Of a stretch of DNA of 64,000 bases, positions 1 through 11,119 are shown one piece after another. Position numbers and translations under genes: made by a program. The stretch is from assembly GCA_946406115.1 (NCBI GenBank), contig OX291556.1:11562501-11626500 (forward strand), read 5' to 3'. Under the pieces are notes generated by a model. It was given only the letters and a program-made list of their open reading frames with translations, ran no database searches and had not been told where the DNA came from. Each line of letters starts with the position of its first letter. Within the stretch, counting starts at the first letter, position 1. The DNA is from Apoda limacodes. Its lineage: Eukaryota > Arthropoda > Insecta > Lepidoptera > Limacodidae.

Positions 1-757
1 ATAAATATACATAAAACACAAACAGTGTATCAAAAATTGATACTACTAGGAAAAAAAAACTATACATATATGTATAACTTACATAGATACAAGTATAATA
101 ATTTAATAAATATAGTATTAATAACCCACTGCAATGCAATCCACCATCGGCCGCCCAGCGCCAGAGAGGCTCCAAATGCGTGAGGGCGCATCACACAAAC
201 ATGCACACATTCCCATATGCATACACATACTCACAGACGTTGTACATCATGAAGTAGCCCAGCTCCCACACCACAGTCCAGCAACAAATGCACACCATTT
301 AACGTACTGTCACTTCGAAAACAAGCCTAAGGGAAGAAGAAGTAACAAGAAACTTCCCGGATGTACACCGGTTACCATCAATCACGCAGGAACCAGGCCA
401 CCAAATACACAAAATCTATGTAAATATGTGTAAACACACATACATGTACACGTCTATACGCCACACTAACCCCCATCCAGAACCCCCAAACACCAACAAG
501 CCAACGGTGGACGACTATCCATGGTGCATCCCCTCATCGTAATGTGTCATTAATTATCAACTACATAAGTCATAGATGGATGTCCAATATTGGGCCCATA
601 CCTTTAATTCCAGACATTATTATTTTTATTGAATTCTTCCACAGTATAGTATCCCTTGTTCATAAGACCTTTTTAATAGAAGTTTCAAAAGTATGTACAG
701 GTAGGTTAACAATATTCTCAGGAATTGTATTAAAAAGTAAATGCTCTGAATTATGAA
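1..757. other. Unassigned; locally GC-richer block at 130-540
   Basis: The first 130 bases are very AT-rich. Bases 130-540 are noticeably richer in C and in CAC/CAT motifs and hold an open frame of 99 codons (134-433, +) whose product has no domain, motif or family that I recognise. Low-complexity His/Pro-rich reading suggests a chance frame. No splice-site pattern or repeat homology was seen. Confidence 0.4.
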
Positions 758-1485
758 AGAGCCACGCACCTTTTGAAGGCGACATTTTGGAATCGCAAGT
801 TTATTTTTATTTCTAGTATTAACGTTGCGTATGTCACTATTTTTAACAAATAAACTTTTTTTTTACGTACATACAGTAAGCACGCGTAAATATACTGAGA
901 AGTTACAGTAAGTATATTAATTTTTTTAAAGAGGTCACGAAGAGGATCTTGACGTGAGAAGTTATACATTGATCTTATTGCTCTTTTTTGAAGTATAAAA
1001 ATAGTTTCTATATCGGCCACCCTTCCCCACAATAAAATACCATATGACAGAAGGGAATGAAAATAACTAAAGTATACTAACCGAGCAGTTTCTATATTAG
1101 TAAATTGAGCAACTTTTCTGACAGTATAAGCGGCGGAGCTGAGTTTTCGAGCTAAGACAGAAATATGTGAGTGCCATTGCAATTTAGTATCTAAAGTGAT
1201 GCCCAAGAAGACTGTTGAATCAACTAGTTTGAGTGCTTCACCGTTTATAAATAATTGTGTTGTAGTGTCTTTGACATTTGGTAAAGAAAACTTTAAACAT
1301 TTTGTTTTCTGTGCATTCAGTAAAAGATTATTTGATGTGAACCAACTAAGAACTTGCGAAAGTGTATGATTTATATCGTCATATGTATCTTTGTTTCTGT
1401 CAACATTAAATATCAAAGACGTATCTTCGTTCATAAAACCCGCCGCCTTACGTCGCAATCCCGTTCGTCGGTTTCGAGTGACCAA
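758..1485 (-). pseudogene. LINE-A reverse transcriptase, C-terminal fragment with 3' UTR
   Basis: This is the C-terminal part of a non-LTR retrotransposon RT, on the minus strand. It belongs to the same family as the element at 25901-28734: both share the blocks LSKVV/I.WF...NNLLLN.KKTKC.KF.LPN and ILTV.SQYIY. This copy keeps the segment LVYFSYFHSLLSYGILLWG that the larger copy has lost. It starts at the catalytic region, where the expected F/YADDTS is corrupted to NEDTS, so it is 5'-truncated and inactive. The last third after TSQYIY is out of frame. The downstream part (758-870) matches another fragment at 46676-46790. Clade within the CR1/Jockey group is not resolved. Confidence 0.85.
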
Positions 1486-2146
1486 CAGCCTCCTTATTGT
1501 TTGAAATAAAATATTTTAACTTTTTTTAAAAAGACATGTCAGTTTTTTAAACCTGTCATCCTAACTTTTATGTAAACGTTCAGAAATAATTCAGCATCTG
1601 CTGTCAAGGTTTTACTCTGAGGTAATAAATCAAAAGTCACTCTAACGGTACGTCTCGCTCTTGGATGAACTTTGTTTTACAAGGGTAAGGCGGAAACTGA
1701 TTTGTTATATATTGCAGGTTGCTTTTACTTGTAGTTACAAAAAGTAGAGAAACTCTTAATAAAATAAGTTTTTCTTGCATTGCAAGTTTTCTTGAATTTA
1801 TTTATATGTGTCTAGAATACAGCTCATAACAGCAAGCATTTTCAAACATTTATGATAAATAAGTTTATTTTTATAGGCGCGTCTTATGACCTGAAAAGAA
1901 ATTAAAGTCGTAAACAAAATTACATGTGTACTTGAATTTTAAGTGATGTACCGAGTTGGTACTTACTGTCGCAATTTTATTTTTTATCTTAAAATTTATA
2001 TTTTCCTAACCCAATTCCCATTCTACTTTTATAGTTATCTTAGTCATCAAAAACACAAACAAAATGGCTAAAATATTGTATACGTATTTTTATCAAATTA
2101 ATATTATAGATACAGTTATTTCAAATTGAAAACCCGAAGTATTTAA
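1486..2146. other. Unassigned AT-rich DNA
   Basis: I see no coding frame, structured RNA or repeat that I can recognise here. Confidence 0.5.
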
Positions 2147-2461
2147 GGCGAAGTGATTCTGGTTTTGGGTGTTTTCGAACATCCGTTTTAGGCAAAAACA
2201 TAGAATATAAACGCCTGAAAATCAAAAGAATTAAAATAGAGTACACTAGCTAGGAAAATACCAAAGATGACATTAAATTCGGCTTTAGAACAGAGATTAT
2301 AAACTATATGTATACCATTACTATAAAACAAATAATATTTAATAAAAAGAAATTTTAATTTATAAGAGATTGGCAAAAACAGATTGTTAATTTTAAGCCA
2401 TGCAAAGGTGAGGTTATCCTGGTTTTGGGTGTTTTCGAACATCGTTTTAGGCACAAACATA
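2147..2461 (+). repeat. Pair of ~46-bp direct repeats, 260 bp apart
   Basis: The block containing CTGGTTTTGGGTGTTTTCGA followed by ACATC and TTTTAGGCA.AAACATA occurs at about 2155-2201 and again at about 2416-2461, with only a few differences. The ~210 bp between them has no recognisable content. The arrangement could be a small direct-repeat-flanked element or a local duplication. I cannot name the family. Confidence 0.7.
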
Positions 2462-2827
2462 TGTTAAATATTATTAAAAGGCCGCTGATAGTGCTTTGTG
2501 GTTCACCGGAGCGGTTCCTTTGCACAGGAGCAGTGAGTTTGTTACTCCTCCCTTTAAATCGCAAAGAAGCTTCGAATTGAGTTTAAATTTGGCACAGAGA
2601 TAGTTTGAAAGAGGGAGAAAGACGTAGGCTTTTTATCGCAAAAAAATCAAACATTCACTCAGAAATAAGTGTTACCTAACTTCACTTGTTCGAATTACAA
2701 CTGTTGCAAGCTATAGCAAACATTCTCACTATAATCAGAATGGGATGCCGTAGAAATACCACGCCGATAACCGAATTTAGCGCGAGGGAAGCCACGGGCA
2801 AAGTCTCTTTTTAAATATTTTGTTAAA

Positions 2828-2900
2828 GCACATGAAGCATAAATATTAGTCGTATAAAAAAAGTACATGAAGCATAAATATTAGTGATATAAAAAAAGCA
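2828..2900 (+). repeat. Two-copy 36-bp tandem repeat
   Basis: The unit CATGAAGCATAAATATTAGT followed by (C/G)(G/A)TATAAAAAAAG(T/C)A occurs twice head to tail (about 2830-2864 and 2866-2900). It lies just upstream of the 119-bp MITE at 2936. It looks like simple local duplication. Confidence 0.8.
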
Positions 2901-2935
2901 AATTTACATACAGGTTATATTTCATATCTATGTAG

Positions 2936-3054
2936 AGTGTAACAAACTTTTTTGACCCGGTGTCTGTCGCCAGTGTCGCGTAAGTTCACAGCAATTCAAT
3001 ATGGCGACCGTAGTTTTGATGTTCGACCACTGGGTCAGAAAAGTGTGTTGCACT
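2936..3054. mobile_element. 119-bp MITE, copy 1
   Basis: A 119-bp element bounded by imperfect terminal inverted repeats of about 23 bp (left AGTGTAACAAACTTTTTTGA, right end the inverse AGTGCAACACACTTTTCTGA). Two other copies of exactly the same length occur at 23185-23303 and 46973-47091. It has no coding capacity, so it would be moved by an unknown autonomous partner. Target duplications are not clear at any copy, so the superfamily is undetermined; ends of the (C)AGTG type occur in several cut-and-paste families. Confidence 0.85.
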
Positions 3055-4004
3055 ATATAGGTCACGAATTTGGGGTAATCCTTTGTTCGCGTCGGTGCAG
3101 TTTAGATCACGTCGTCGGTATATTATGTTGTGGTCACCAATTTGGCGTGTGGTTAACTAGAAAGGATACGTACCTACATGGGTGGCGTGTCAAGCTGATT
3201 TCGCTGTGTAAACGAAATCTAATATCGAATGAGCGGTGTGGACCGCCATAACGCGATCCACTAAAACAAAGCCAACGATCACGTCTCAATTGTCAAAAAG
3301 TGATCATTAGCTGTAGAACTACACGGGAACAAATAAACATGAAAACATAAATAGGATGCTAAAATCAAAGTCGGGTCATTAAATATTGTTCGAAAAGTTT
3401 AGCAAAATATCAATGATTAAGATGAAAAATCTCATTTCAGCGCCAGCGTTTTTTACAAATACTTGAGCCCCTGTTTGAGAACCTTGTAGCACTTAATTGA
3501 TCACAATGGCACTAACAAGTGTACGTAGATACATGCCAGACATGCTCTGCAAATATTTGAGCTCAGTTGTTTAATATTAATGAAAAGAAGAAAAATATAA
3601 AAAATCCAAGATTTTTTATTTTGCCCACTGTCCATGTACGGTTTTTACAACGCAATGAGCAAGCAACGACCACTTTTAAGCAACGACCGTCCTACTAAGT
3701 AAAGCATTACACGCAATCAGACTTTTTTAAATTAAATAAATTATAAACCACCCACCTAGCTAGTTTATATAAAATTTCAGAACACGTCCCAATATCAAAA
3801 TATCTTACCTGCTTCATATAACGTTATTTGTTCATAAGACCAATGAGAAATAGCAAAAAACACCTCTGAACTGATAGGCGTACGTGATAATAAATCTTAG
3901 ATGTACGTGACTATAATATCAATCTCGACACACGAGTAAGTATAAACAGACTTATGTAATGGATGTAAAGAGTTTATATATTATACAGTGTTAGAATACA
4001 CACA
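3055..4004. other. Unassigned AT-rich DNA
   Basis: No supported gene or recognised repeat. The open frame running through the MITE into this region (2952-3251) has no domain and is probably fortuitous. Confidence 0.5.
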
Positions 4005-4560
4005 AGGGCAAAGTCTCTACTCAAACTTAAACGCTTGTGAGTTTGAAATCGTCAAAACCAGCGAACCAGGTCAAAAGGACCAAGCTGCAGGTATCCAGGA
4101 GTACCCGCTGAGATATGGATGTAATTTTCTATGTAGTACGCGGTCTTGTGACTAGTAAAGTCAAGCCACCTTTTTGCCTTGAGGCCAAAAAATGCTTCGA
4201 TATATGACCGTGTTTTGCACACTCAGTTTTTTAAACACTAGCTTGACCTTACCTTTATATGTTGGTCGGAACTAAACGAACAGTGTTCAGGTTTAGTTAA
4301 AATCTTAAACGTAATTAGTTTCTTTTTAGTGGTGATCGTACGTGATTTTTGGTTAAGTTGAATTAGATGGAGTTTTATCTAATCCTCTCGGAGACATCGG
4401 GACAACATGGTTGCGAGTTTTGACACTAAACCTCCGCAATTTTCTAATACTAATAAAGTAGAGATGTTTGCACAACCTGTCTCTGATACTGTCATCCGCG
4501 TAGCAATGAAGTTATGCCCTTAAAAGATCGACAGGCAGTAGAAACTGCCTTAAAGTAGCC
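4005..4560 (-). pseudogene. LINE-B reverse transcriptase relic
   Basis: The minus strand aligns with the C-terminal half of the LINE-B RT at about 39750-40370. Shared blocks include the part encoding the RRDFASLCVF region, the Q.LDPFDS..RR block and, at about 4460-4550, the ADDS/TGD region upstream. The copy is old: it has many substitutions, several indels and no open frame. It ends just before the copia fragment at 4658, so the two relics are nested or abutting. Confidence 0.8.
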
Positions 4561-4657
4561 TTGTTAATGTCTGATAAATTATATCAAAATTACCTACTCT
4601 GTATATTGTAAAACAATAGGATTATAGTCTGTGAGTAGCCACGCTGCAGTTTTATTA
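4561..4657 (+). repeat. Possible 5' LTR remnant of copia relic
   Basis: This short stretch lies directly before a copia-type primer-binding site and begins near TTGTTAATG, loosely compatible with a TG-initial LTR. No second copy was found downstream of the gag relic, so the LTR assignment rests only on position. Confidence 0.25.
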
Positions 4658-4675
4658 GGTTATGGGCCCAGATCC
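4658..4675 (+). promoter_or_regulatory. Copia-type primer-binding site (half initiator tRNA-Met)
   Basis: GGTTATGGGCCCAGATCC is complementary to the anticodon-loop and stem region of the initiator methionine tRNA (CTGGGCCCATAACC). Ty1/copia elements of insects are known to prime reverse transcription from a cleaved initiator-tRNA-Met half, and their binding site has this core. It lies about 35 bases before the gag-like frame, as expected. Confidence 0.7.
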
Positions 4676-4710
4676 ATTTTTTAATTAAATAAATTGTTGA
4701 TTTTTTGTAG

Positions 4711-5335
4711 AATGATGTCAGGAAATTATATATTGAATGTCCCCAAACTAAAACAGCGTGGAAACTGTGATGAGTTAGCAATTGCGGCACAAACATTTTT
4801 GGTTTTAGGAAGCATCAATATCAACAAGATGAAGAGGCGGCAGCCAGTGAAACTGTTGCCGAGATTCATCCATCATGACAATCGATTCTTCGTTGTACGT
4901 CTATATAAAAATGAAAGGACCGTGCAAGATGTTAAAATACTAAAAAATCATTATTTGATGATTTGGGGTTTACGCATAGAATTAGCTTGTTGTGGAATTT
5001 GATCTCCTTTCGATTAGAAAACAGCGAGTCGATGAGATCACATCTAACTCAATTAGTTGATATGACGCATAAATTAAGAGGTTCCGGCTTTGACATAAAT
5101 TCTAGAGTATCTACCAGATAATTTTTCACCCACGATAATGGCCATAGAGCACTCAGGTATTCCAATTTTAGCTGATGTCATAAAAACAAAACTTTTAGAT
5201 ATGAGTGGTGATGTAAATAATTTTAAATGTGCTAGTGCATTTTTGTCAAAAAACTGAAATCGTAATAAAAAAGGGAAAAATGGCAAGTCTGAACAGTCTA
5301 TTACAAATCGAAAAATAATAAAATGTTGATGTACC
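4711..5335 (+). pseudogene. Ty1/copia-like Gag relic
   Basis: The plus strand encodes, in broken frames, a protein resembling the N-terminal Gag of insect copia elements. It reads MMSGNYILNVPKLKQRGN.DELA, then F.VL, then a middle block NLISIRLENSESMRSHLTQL followed by VDMTHKLRGSGFDI, then PDNFSPTIMAIEHSGIPI and KTKLLDM. A frameshift falls at about 4800-4970 and in-frame stops follow residue blocks near 5115 and 5257. A K-rich tail (NKKGKNGK) precedes where a CCHC knuckle would be, but the knuckle, protease, integrase and RT are absent. It is inactive. Order and spacing relative to the primer-binding site at 4658 support the call. Confidence 0.75.
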
Positions 5336-6339
5336 AACAAGTAAAGCCGCGTTGTAATTCAATGGATTATTTTGAAGAAACTCGTTTTTGAAATATTGCA
5401 ACGTTTGCATTTGTTGTTGCATAAATATTTATAATATTAAATTATTTCTTTTTTACTCGACTTGAGTTTCACTAGGGAAAAGACTTTAAAATAAACAAGC
5501 CAGTGAAAATGAATATTTAAGAATATCGGTACAATGGAATATATATAAGTAGTATCCCGGGATGAGCAACTTTGAACATTATTTTAAGGTACTATCCTTT
5601 AGCAACTAAGTTGAAGCTGTAACTTAAGATAATGTTTCTGTTTAAGTTCTGTTTCTGTTAATTTTATCGATAAAAGTTAATTTAGATTTTTATATTAAAT
5701 ATATTTGTCACTTTTTGTTTTAGGAATTTTATACGAGAGCAGGCATATTTTTGCCTTAAAAAGTACTTTATTTTTGTTTAATTTGTTAAGAACAATTTTC
5801 ACGGAACGAAACTTTATTTATTTATTATTGCTTTACTTATTGTTATTTTAACAATAATACAAGAACAGATTGCTTTAAATATTGAATTAGGCAAATTTTT
5901 TAAAACTAAATATTAGCAAAATATATGCACCTACATCATTATGAAAAATATTTAAGTAAAGGGAGAGTTGTGTCAGTTGTAACAAATAATAATAATAATT
6001 TTATGACATTTTAATGAGTAATCACAGCTGATTTATTTTTGGTGAAAATGTAATTACTTATTTATCTGCATTATAAAATATAAAATATTAGATATAAATA
6101 AGTAATATCCGAGAAAATTACACTTATTGAGAGCGAGTCCTAGTGTCACAACTTTTACACCGAGTGGTTCAATTGTAACAGTAGTGAAAGTTGATTATAA
6201 CAGACAAAAATAAAAGCAATAAACTTCAAATAAAGTAAAAACTTAACAGCATTTGACACTTGAAACTTACTATTCTATCAAAATTAGTATTAGCTATTCT
6301 AACAGACACTTAAAACATACAAAAAAAAAGGATATTATG
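5336..6339. other. Unassigned AT-rich DNA
   Basis: Very AT-rich sequence after the copia relic, with runs of ATT/AAT. No 3' LTR matching 4561-4657 was noticed and no gene is supported. Confidence 0.5.
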
Positions 6340-6575
6340 TAATTCTATTTGCAGGATTGAAGAACGGGGATGTTGTGTGATGAATGGTTGTCCATTATAA
6401 CCACAACCGTATTTTCTTTAGTTGGGTTATCTAATTTCAAAAAATGCTTCATCAACAGTAAGAAATATAATATATCACCCAACTCATTTTTTCCTGAAAC
6501 GTCACAGCCTGGAGGACCATCAATAAGTCTATAGTAGTCAAACCAAAGTAAAGCTGACTCTTTGTTTTGCAATAC
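6340..6575 (-). pseudogene. pogo/Tigger-like DDE transposase fragment
   Basis: The minus strand encodes about 75 residues with DGPPGCDVSG, then a helix-like FLLLMKHFLKLDNPTKEN, then VVVIMDNHSSH. This matches the middle of DDE_1 transposases (pogo/Tigger type), in which the second catalytic aspartate lies in the (L/V)(I/L)(M/L)DNH.SH motif. Only this segment is recognisable. The N-terminal helix-turn-helix part and the third catalytic residue were not found, so this is a dead remnant. Confidence 0.7.
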
Positions 6576-7394
6576 TGCACTAATTCATTTTCCTTTTCTA
6601 TGAAATATACTTTGTTTATTATTATTTATATATTTATTGTTGCAGATTGTATTTTCGATATTTGTTATACCAGGTAAGTGTTAATTTCACACTCGTTTTG
6701 AAAAACGCATTTGATATTTAAATGGGATGACATATAACAACATAATATAGTTTATCTCTTCCAGTTTTCGAAAATTTAATTCTATTATTTTATTTTAATT
6801 TAAATTATAATGTCTGAGAAAATTTCAAATAAAACCAACACAATTTAACATGCTAATTAGAAAAAACAACTATCAATAATAATAATGTAACACAATTATA
6901 CGACTCAAATGTTCAACCTATTAGCCGATTGTTACTTAAAGATAAACTTTAAAAATAAATGTAAATAGCCCATCCCATGGTTAGCTTAATCAGTCGATTT
7001 AGTCCTTTTATAAATAGCCGTAGACAGACGACCCTAATTATATCGTGCCTAGGACAATGGGCTTTAAAGGTTTTAGTTTTAATTAGAAAGATAATGGAAA
7101 ATATATAGTCCTCTCTCTCAACAGCTCTATCTGCATCGAAAATTAAGTTATTTGTATGAACCTTTAAGAGACATGAGGAACAGTGGCCTGCAGAAAAAAT
7201 ATTTCCGTCGGAAATCTTGATCTTTAGAAAAAGTAATTTTTATCCTTTTTACTTTCTGCAGCTGTCCCTGCGCCAAAACCAGGACACCCCGCTGCTATCT
7301 TACAAATATTGACGTTACAAATGGGTACTTATTTTAATCAAAACAAAATATAGCCTATTTTACTCCAGGGCAGAGATTGCCTAATACATACAAG
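6576..7394. other. Unassigned AT-rich DNA
   Basis: No coding frame or recognised repeat. Confidence 0.5.
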
Positions 7395-7940
7395 CTGCTT
7401 CTTCTTGTAATGCCTCTCCAACTAGTAGAGGCTAAAAGTTAGCTCTGCGTATTTGGTTTGCTATCTTTCATGAGGCGAAACAGTTGGGCGGCACTCGCGA
7501 TTTCAGTTCTTTTGCGAATAATGCAAAACCACGACTTCTGAAGCTGACGCATGTTTTACCGGCTATCTAGCCCATTATGATAAGATGCAGGAGCTCGTAT
7601 CGATCAAGTATCATCACGTGCCCTAGATATGCCAATTCCCCTCATCTTCAACGCCTTTTATGTTGATATTCTGTTCTCAACTAGTGATCTTCTGTGATCA
7701 AATGATGGGCAACATAATCTTGTATTCCTTTAAGCATGGAGATGTTTCTATACGTTGACTGAGATCTTACTTGATAGTCCAAGACTCGCATTCGTGCAGA
7801 AGAGTAGGCCAGATGTAGCAACGAAGATGTCGCACAAGGGAATGTTTAAGATGCGGCTGCACAATACTTTTTTGATGGTGTTAAAAACTTTTCTAGCGAT
7901 TTCGATTGCGCATTCCCATTTTACCGTTATTTCGTCATCT
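7395..7940 (-). pseudogene. RTE-like LINE RT, C-terminal relic
   Basis: Read on the minus strand, the block EIARKVFNTIKKVLCSRILN followed by IPL and RCY.W/SLL matches the segment after the catalytic core of endonuclease-RT proteins abundant in Lepidoptera. Further down, broken frames keep LAYLGHV-like, ELL.LIMMG and AGK blocks and the terminal AAQLFRLA-like region. Several stops and frameshifts are present. The clade (RTE-like) is from memory of the family's C-terminal layout and is not certain. Confidence 0.6.
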
Positions 7941-8005
7941 TCGTGGCCATTGGACTGAACCGAAGGGCGTGAGCTCGATTCCCGCATATGACAAATATTT
8001 CCAGC
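7935..8005 (+). repeat. tRNA-SINE fragment (possible)
   Basis: GTGAGCTCGATTCCCGC resembles a pol III B box (GGTTCGATTCC type) followed by a CAAATATT motif, as in the SINE at 17850. The A-box half is poorly preserved. Confidence 0.35.
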
Positions 8006-9730
8006 TAAGCCTCCAGAAGGCTTCAGACGAGCAGATTTTGATCATTGAATCAGTTTAAAATTATGTGTTTTTGAAACATTATTATTTCATTTTGGACTTA
8101 TTTAGACAGAGAAAAATATAGCCGTCGATCTAGGTGTTTAAGTAGTTTAGGCGTCTATCTCCTGTCCTTGGGTAATTTTGGACGCAGGTAAACAAGAGGT
8201 AATTTACTAACAATACTTTAAGACTTCAAAAGAGGCTAACTACTACTAGTAAATATTTGAAACTTGAGACGAAATTATTATTTATGCTAAACAAGGCCAC
8301 TAATGTAAATTTTAGCAAATCACTGTATAATTTCTTGCACTGTATTTTGAACTTTTCATTCTTTCCTTATTAGGAATTTCATTTTGTACTTATTAGTTTT
8401 ATCTAATGGTTGCGTTAGTTATAGTCCTCTATCATTAATGGTTTTAGCACACTTGGTCAACAATAATATACGTACGAGCCCCTTAACTTAACCAATAATG
8501 AAATATATATTACTAAGAACAAATGAAATAAAGGATGAAAGTGCAACGCTGAAGCCGTTGGCTAACTAATGTAAGCTGTGAGATCGCAAGCACTCTTAAC
8601 AGATTATTCAGGTATGAGTTAGTATCAAAAGAACTTAGTTAGCTTGGTATGTGCATCGATATGAAAGGTGTTAAAAAAGGGGTAAGTTGAAAATGAAAAG
8701 TATAATGCTAACATCTGACAACTCAGGTAATAGTCATTATTGTGTTTTAGCTTATTTGGCTAAAAATAATATACTTAGTCCTACCTACATGACATGAGTG
8801 ATAAACTTAATATTAATATAACAAAGCTAAATGGTTTTCTGGATCTAGCAGTTGAATTTAAAAAAAAACTTTTCATCTCTCATACTCTGAAAGTAGACCA
8901 TGTCTTATCTACAAAGCGGGTGGGAAGTAGTAAATGTTGGTCCTTAAAGTAAACAAAGAAAAATTTAGTTACATTGGGCAAACTCAGTAGCCACACTTCG
9001 ATTAATATTAGGCACAGTTTTTGTATTTTAATTTGGTTGTAGATTTTTTGTTTGTTATTTAAGATACCTGGTTATACCATATATGTGGTTTACTTATACC
9101 TGAAAATCGCGTATAAATTAATTTAGGTAGAGTATGACAAATAGAAAATAATTTATAATAGTAAGTTCTTTTCATCAACTATATAGCAATAAGACAATTT
9201 AAAAATACTGGCTGGCATAACCGCGCTTGAAACAAGAAAAAAAAGCGGGAAAGCGTGATAATTGTAAATTATACGTAAGCTGAAACGAATAAAACTTTAT
9301 ACCTAATAAATTGAGTTCATTAAGCGATTCTGAAATTAATTTAACGCCCGATTTTATTAGAAAAGAGGCTCAAGCTTTTATGGAAAACCTTTTTTAATAT
9401 TTGGCTTGTGTTTACTTTCTTTATAATCGAAATTAAAAGTAGAATAATAGTTAGTTTTTTTTTTCATATTTGGCCTATGTTTACTTTTCGCTCATATTCG
9501 AAATGAAAAGTACAGTGTTTAATTCTGGTGAAAGGCCCATTGCACACTCGAAATATCGGCATAAAATTAACATATATAATTTGTAACAGACCGTTTAATT
9601 TTCCCCTATTATTACTTGTCTAGTATATTTATTAGTATTCGTAATACATACTACTAATACAATCTCATTTATCAAACATATTGTAAACTTATATTCGTCT
9701 CCTCTTTTGTACGCATTATAAATTTTTGAT
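8006..9730. other. Unassigned AT-rich DNA
   Basis: Nothing that I can assign. No open frame with coding character and no recognised repeat. Confidence 0.5.
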
Positions 9731-9962
9731 TTTTTTATACCACTACGGTGGCGATCAAGCTAAAGTTCTGCCTCCAATCAAGCATCCATGTTGCCGACTC
9801 TTTTAAAATCTAATAACCTCTTTATTAAGGAACCACATATTGTAGTCCTCAGAGAAAACCTTGACAGAGAGCTCACTTCACAACCTAAGTTTTCGCGGGA
9901 CAAAGTTCCTCGGAAATCGCACCGTACGTGATCATTTAGGTTCTAAGGCGTCAGGATTGATG
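9731..9962 (-). mobile_element. LINE-B 3'-end fragment, 5'-truncated
   Basis: Starts with a T run and TATACCACTACGGTGG, the reverse of the LINE-B 3' terminus. It continues with sequence matching the RT C-terminal end at 39370-39630 (the SVFPE/KLWNELPA region and ATTTAGGTTCTAA block). About 80 bp of the 3' region is internally deleted or diverged. It is an old 5'-truncated insertion. Confidence 0.8.
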
Positions 9963-11119
9963 TAGGAAACTAGATTTCTTATTATGATTTGTGTAAGTAT
10001 TTCACCTCTACTTCCCTCTAAAAACTCTTTTAACTAGTGATAAGGTACTGAAACAATCTTACTTTTTGGAAATTTACTTTATTACCCTTGCCAGTGCAGT
10101 GAATATTGTTTCTGAATATGCAATCCTCAATAATTTGATTTTGATTGTTTACTTTTTTTATCCTTTAGTGCCTTTGCGTACGTTAATTTGTTTTAAAAAC
10201 ATAAAATAGAAAATAACCAAAAGTGCAATGTAGAGTCATACATAATTATGAGTTGCTATGCGATACACGTCTGTGAGGGCGAAAGCATCAGATATATGGC
10301 CTCCGGAAGTGCGCACCCAACTTTGACAGGCTAATTTACGACTTTTGTTTTAACCTCCATATATTATGATGAATAAAAAACGGAATATATGAATGCTTAA
10401 AACTTAATTTAAATTTAATTTTGAACAATTAAAAAAGACAAATTTCATGCGAGCAAAGTCTAGAATCCTAAGTGGAGCTAATGATTTAAAGATGCGAGAT
10501 GAAATTATTTATTCACGGGGTACGCTCTCTATTTTTTACTAGGACTACCTATTACTAACCTATTTTACATTAAATAATTTTATAAAGTTCAGTTTAAGAC
10601 TCGGTATTCCGATTAGAAATTTAAGGATTTATCCGCCCACTTCATATGACAGTTTGAAACACAGCTATTATCACGTGCACTTGAGCAAGACAAAAGACCA
10701 CGGCGCTTTTCAGTATAAGTAAACGTGAACGTTTTTTGGTGTTTACTAGGAAACTAACTCGATTTTTTAGATTTCAGTATAAGCAGCCATGGACTTTCTA
10801 GTTAGCTAGCCATTAATATGAATTTTAATGTTATATGTTAAAGAATAGCGGTTAAATATAAAAAAAATAAAAAAATTTAAGGGCTTTTTTCTAGATTGTT
10901 TTCTATCGAGGCAAATTAATGCTGTCGTGTTTTTGGTAGAACAAGACATTAGGTATATGTTCTTCTATATAGGGTTAAATTTTTTAACCTAAAATATTTA
11001 CTACGAGTATTGATTTTTTCCATTTTAAAAAGTGTCACTTGGCGTTGGTCAGCGTCTTAGCTTACGTTTTTATGCCGAATTCTTCCGACTAGTTTTAAAC
11101 CCAATCGAGTTTCCTCCAG
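9963..11119. other. Unassigned AT-rich DNA
   Basis: No supported gene, RNA or repeat. Confidence 0.5.

Noticed and set aside
134..433. 99-codon open frame in a GC-richer block
   Set aside because: No domain, low-complexity His/Pro/Thr composition, and no splice or polyadenylation context.
2952..3251. 99-codon plus-strand frame
   Set aside because: Its first third is the interior of the 119-bp MITE, and the rest lacks any recognisable domain.
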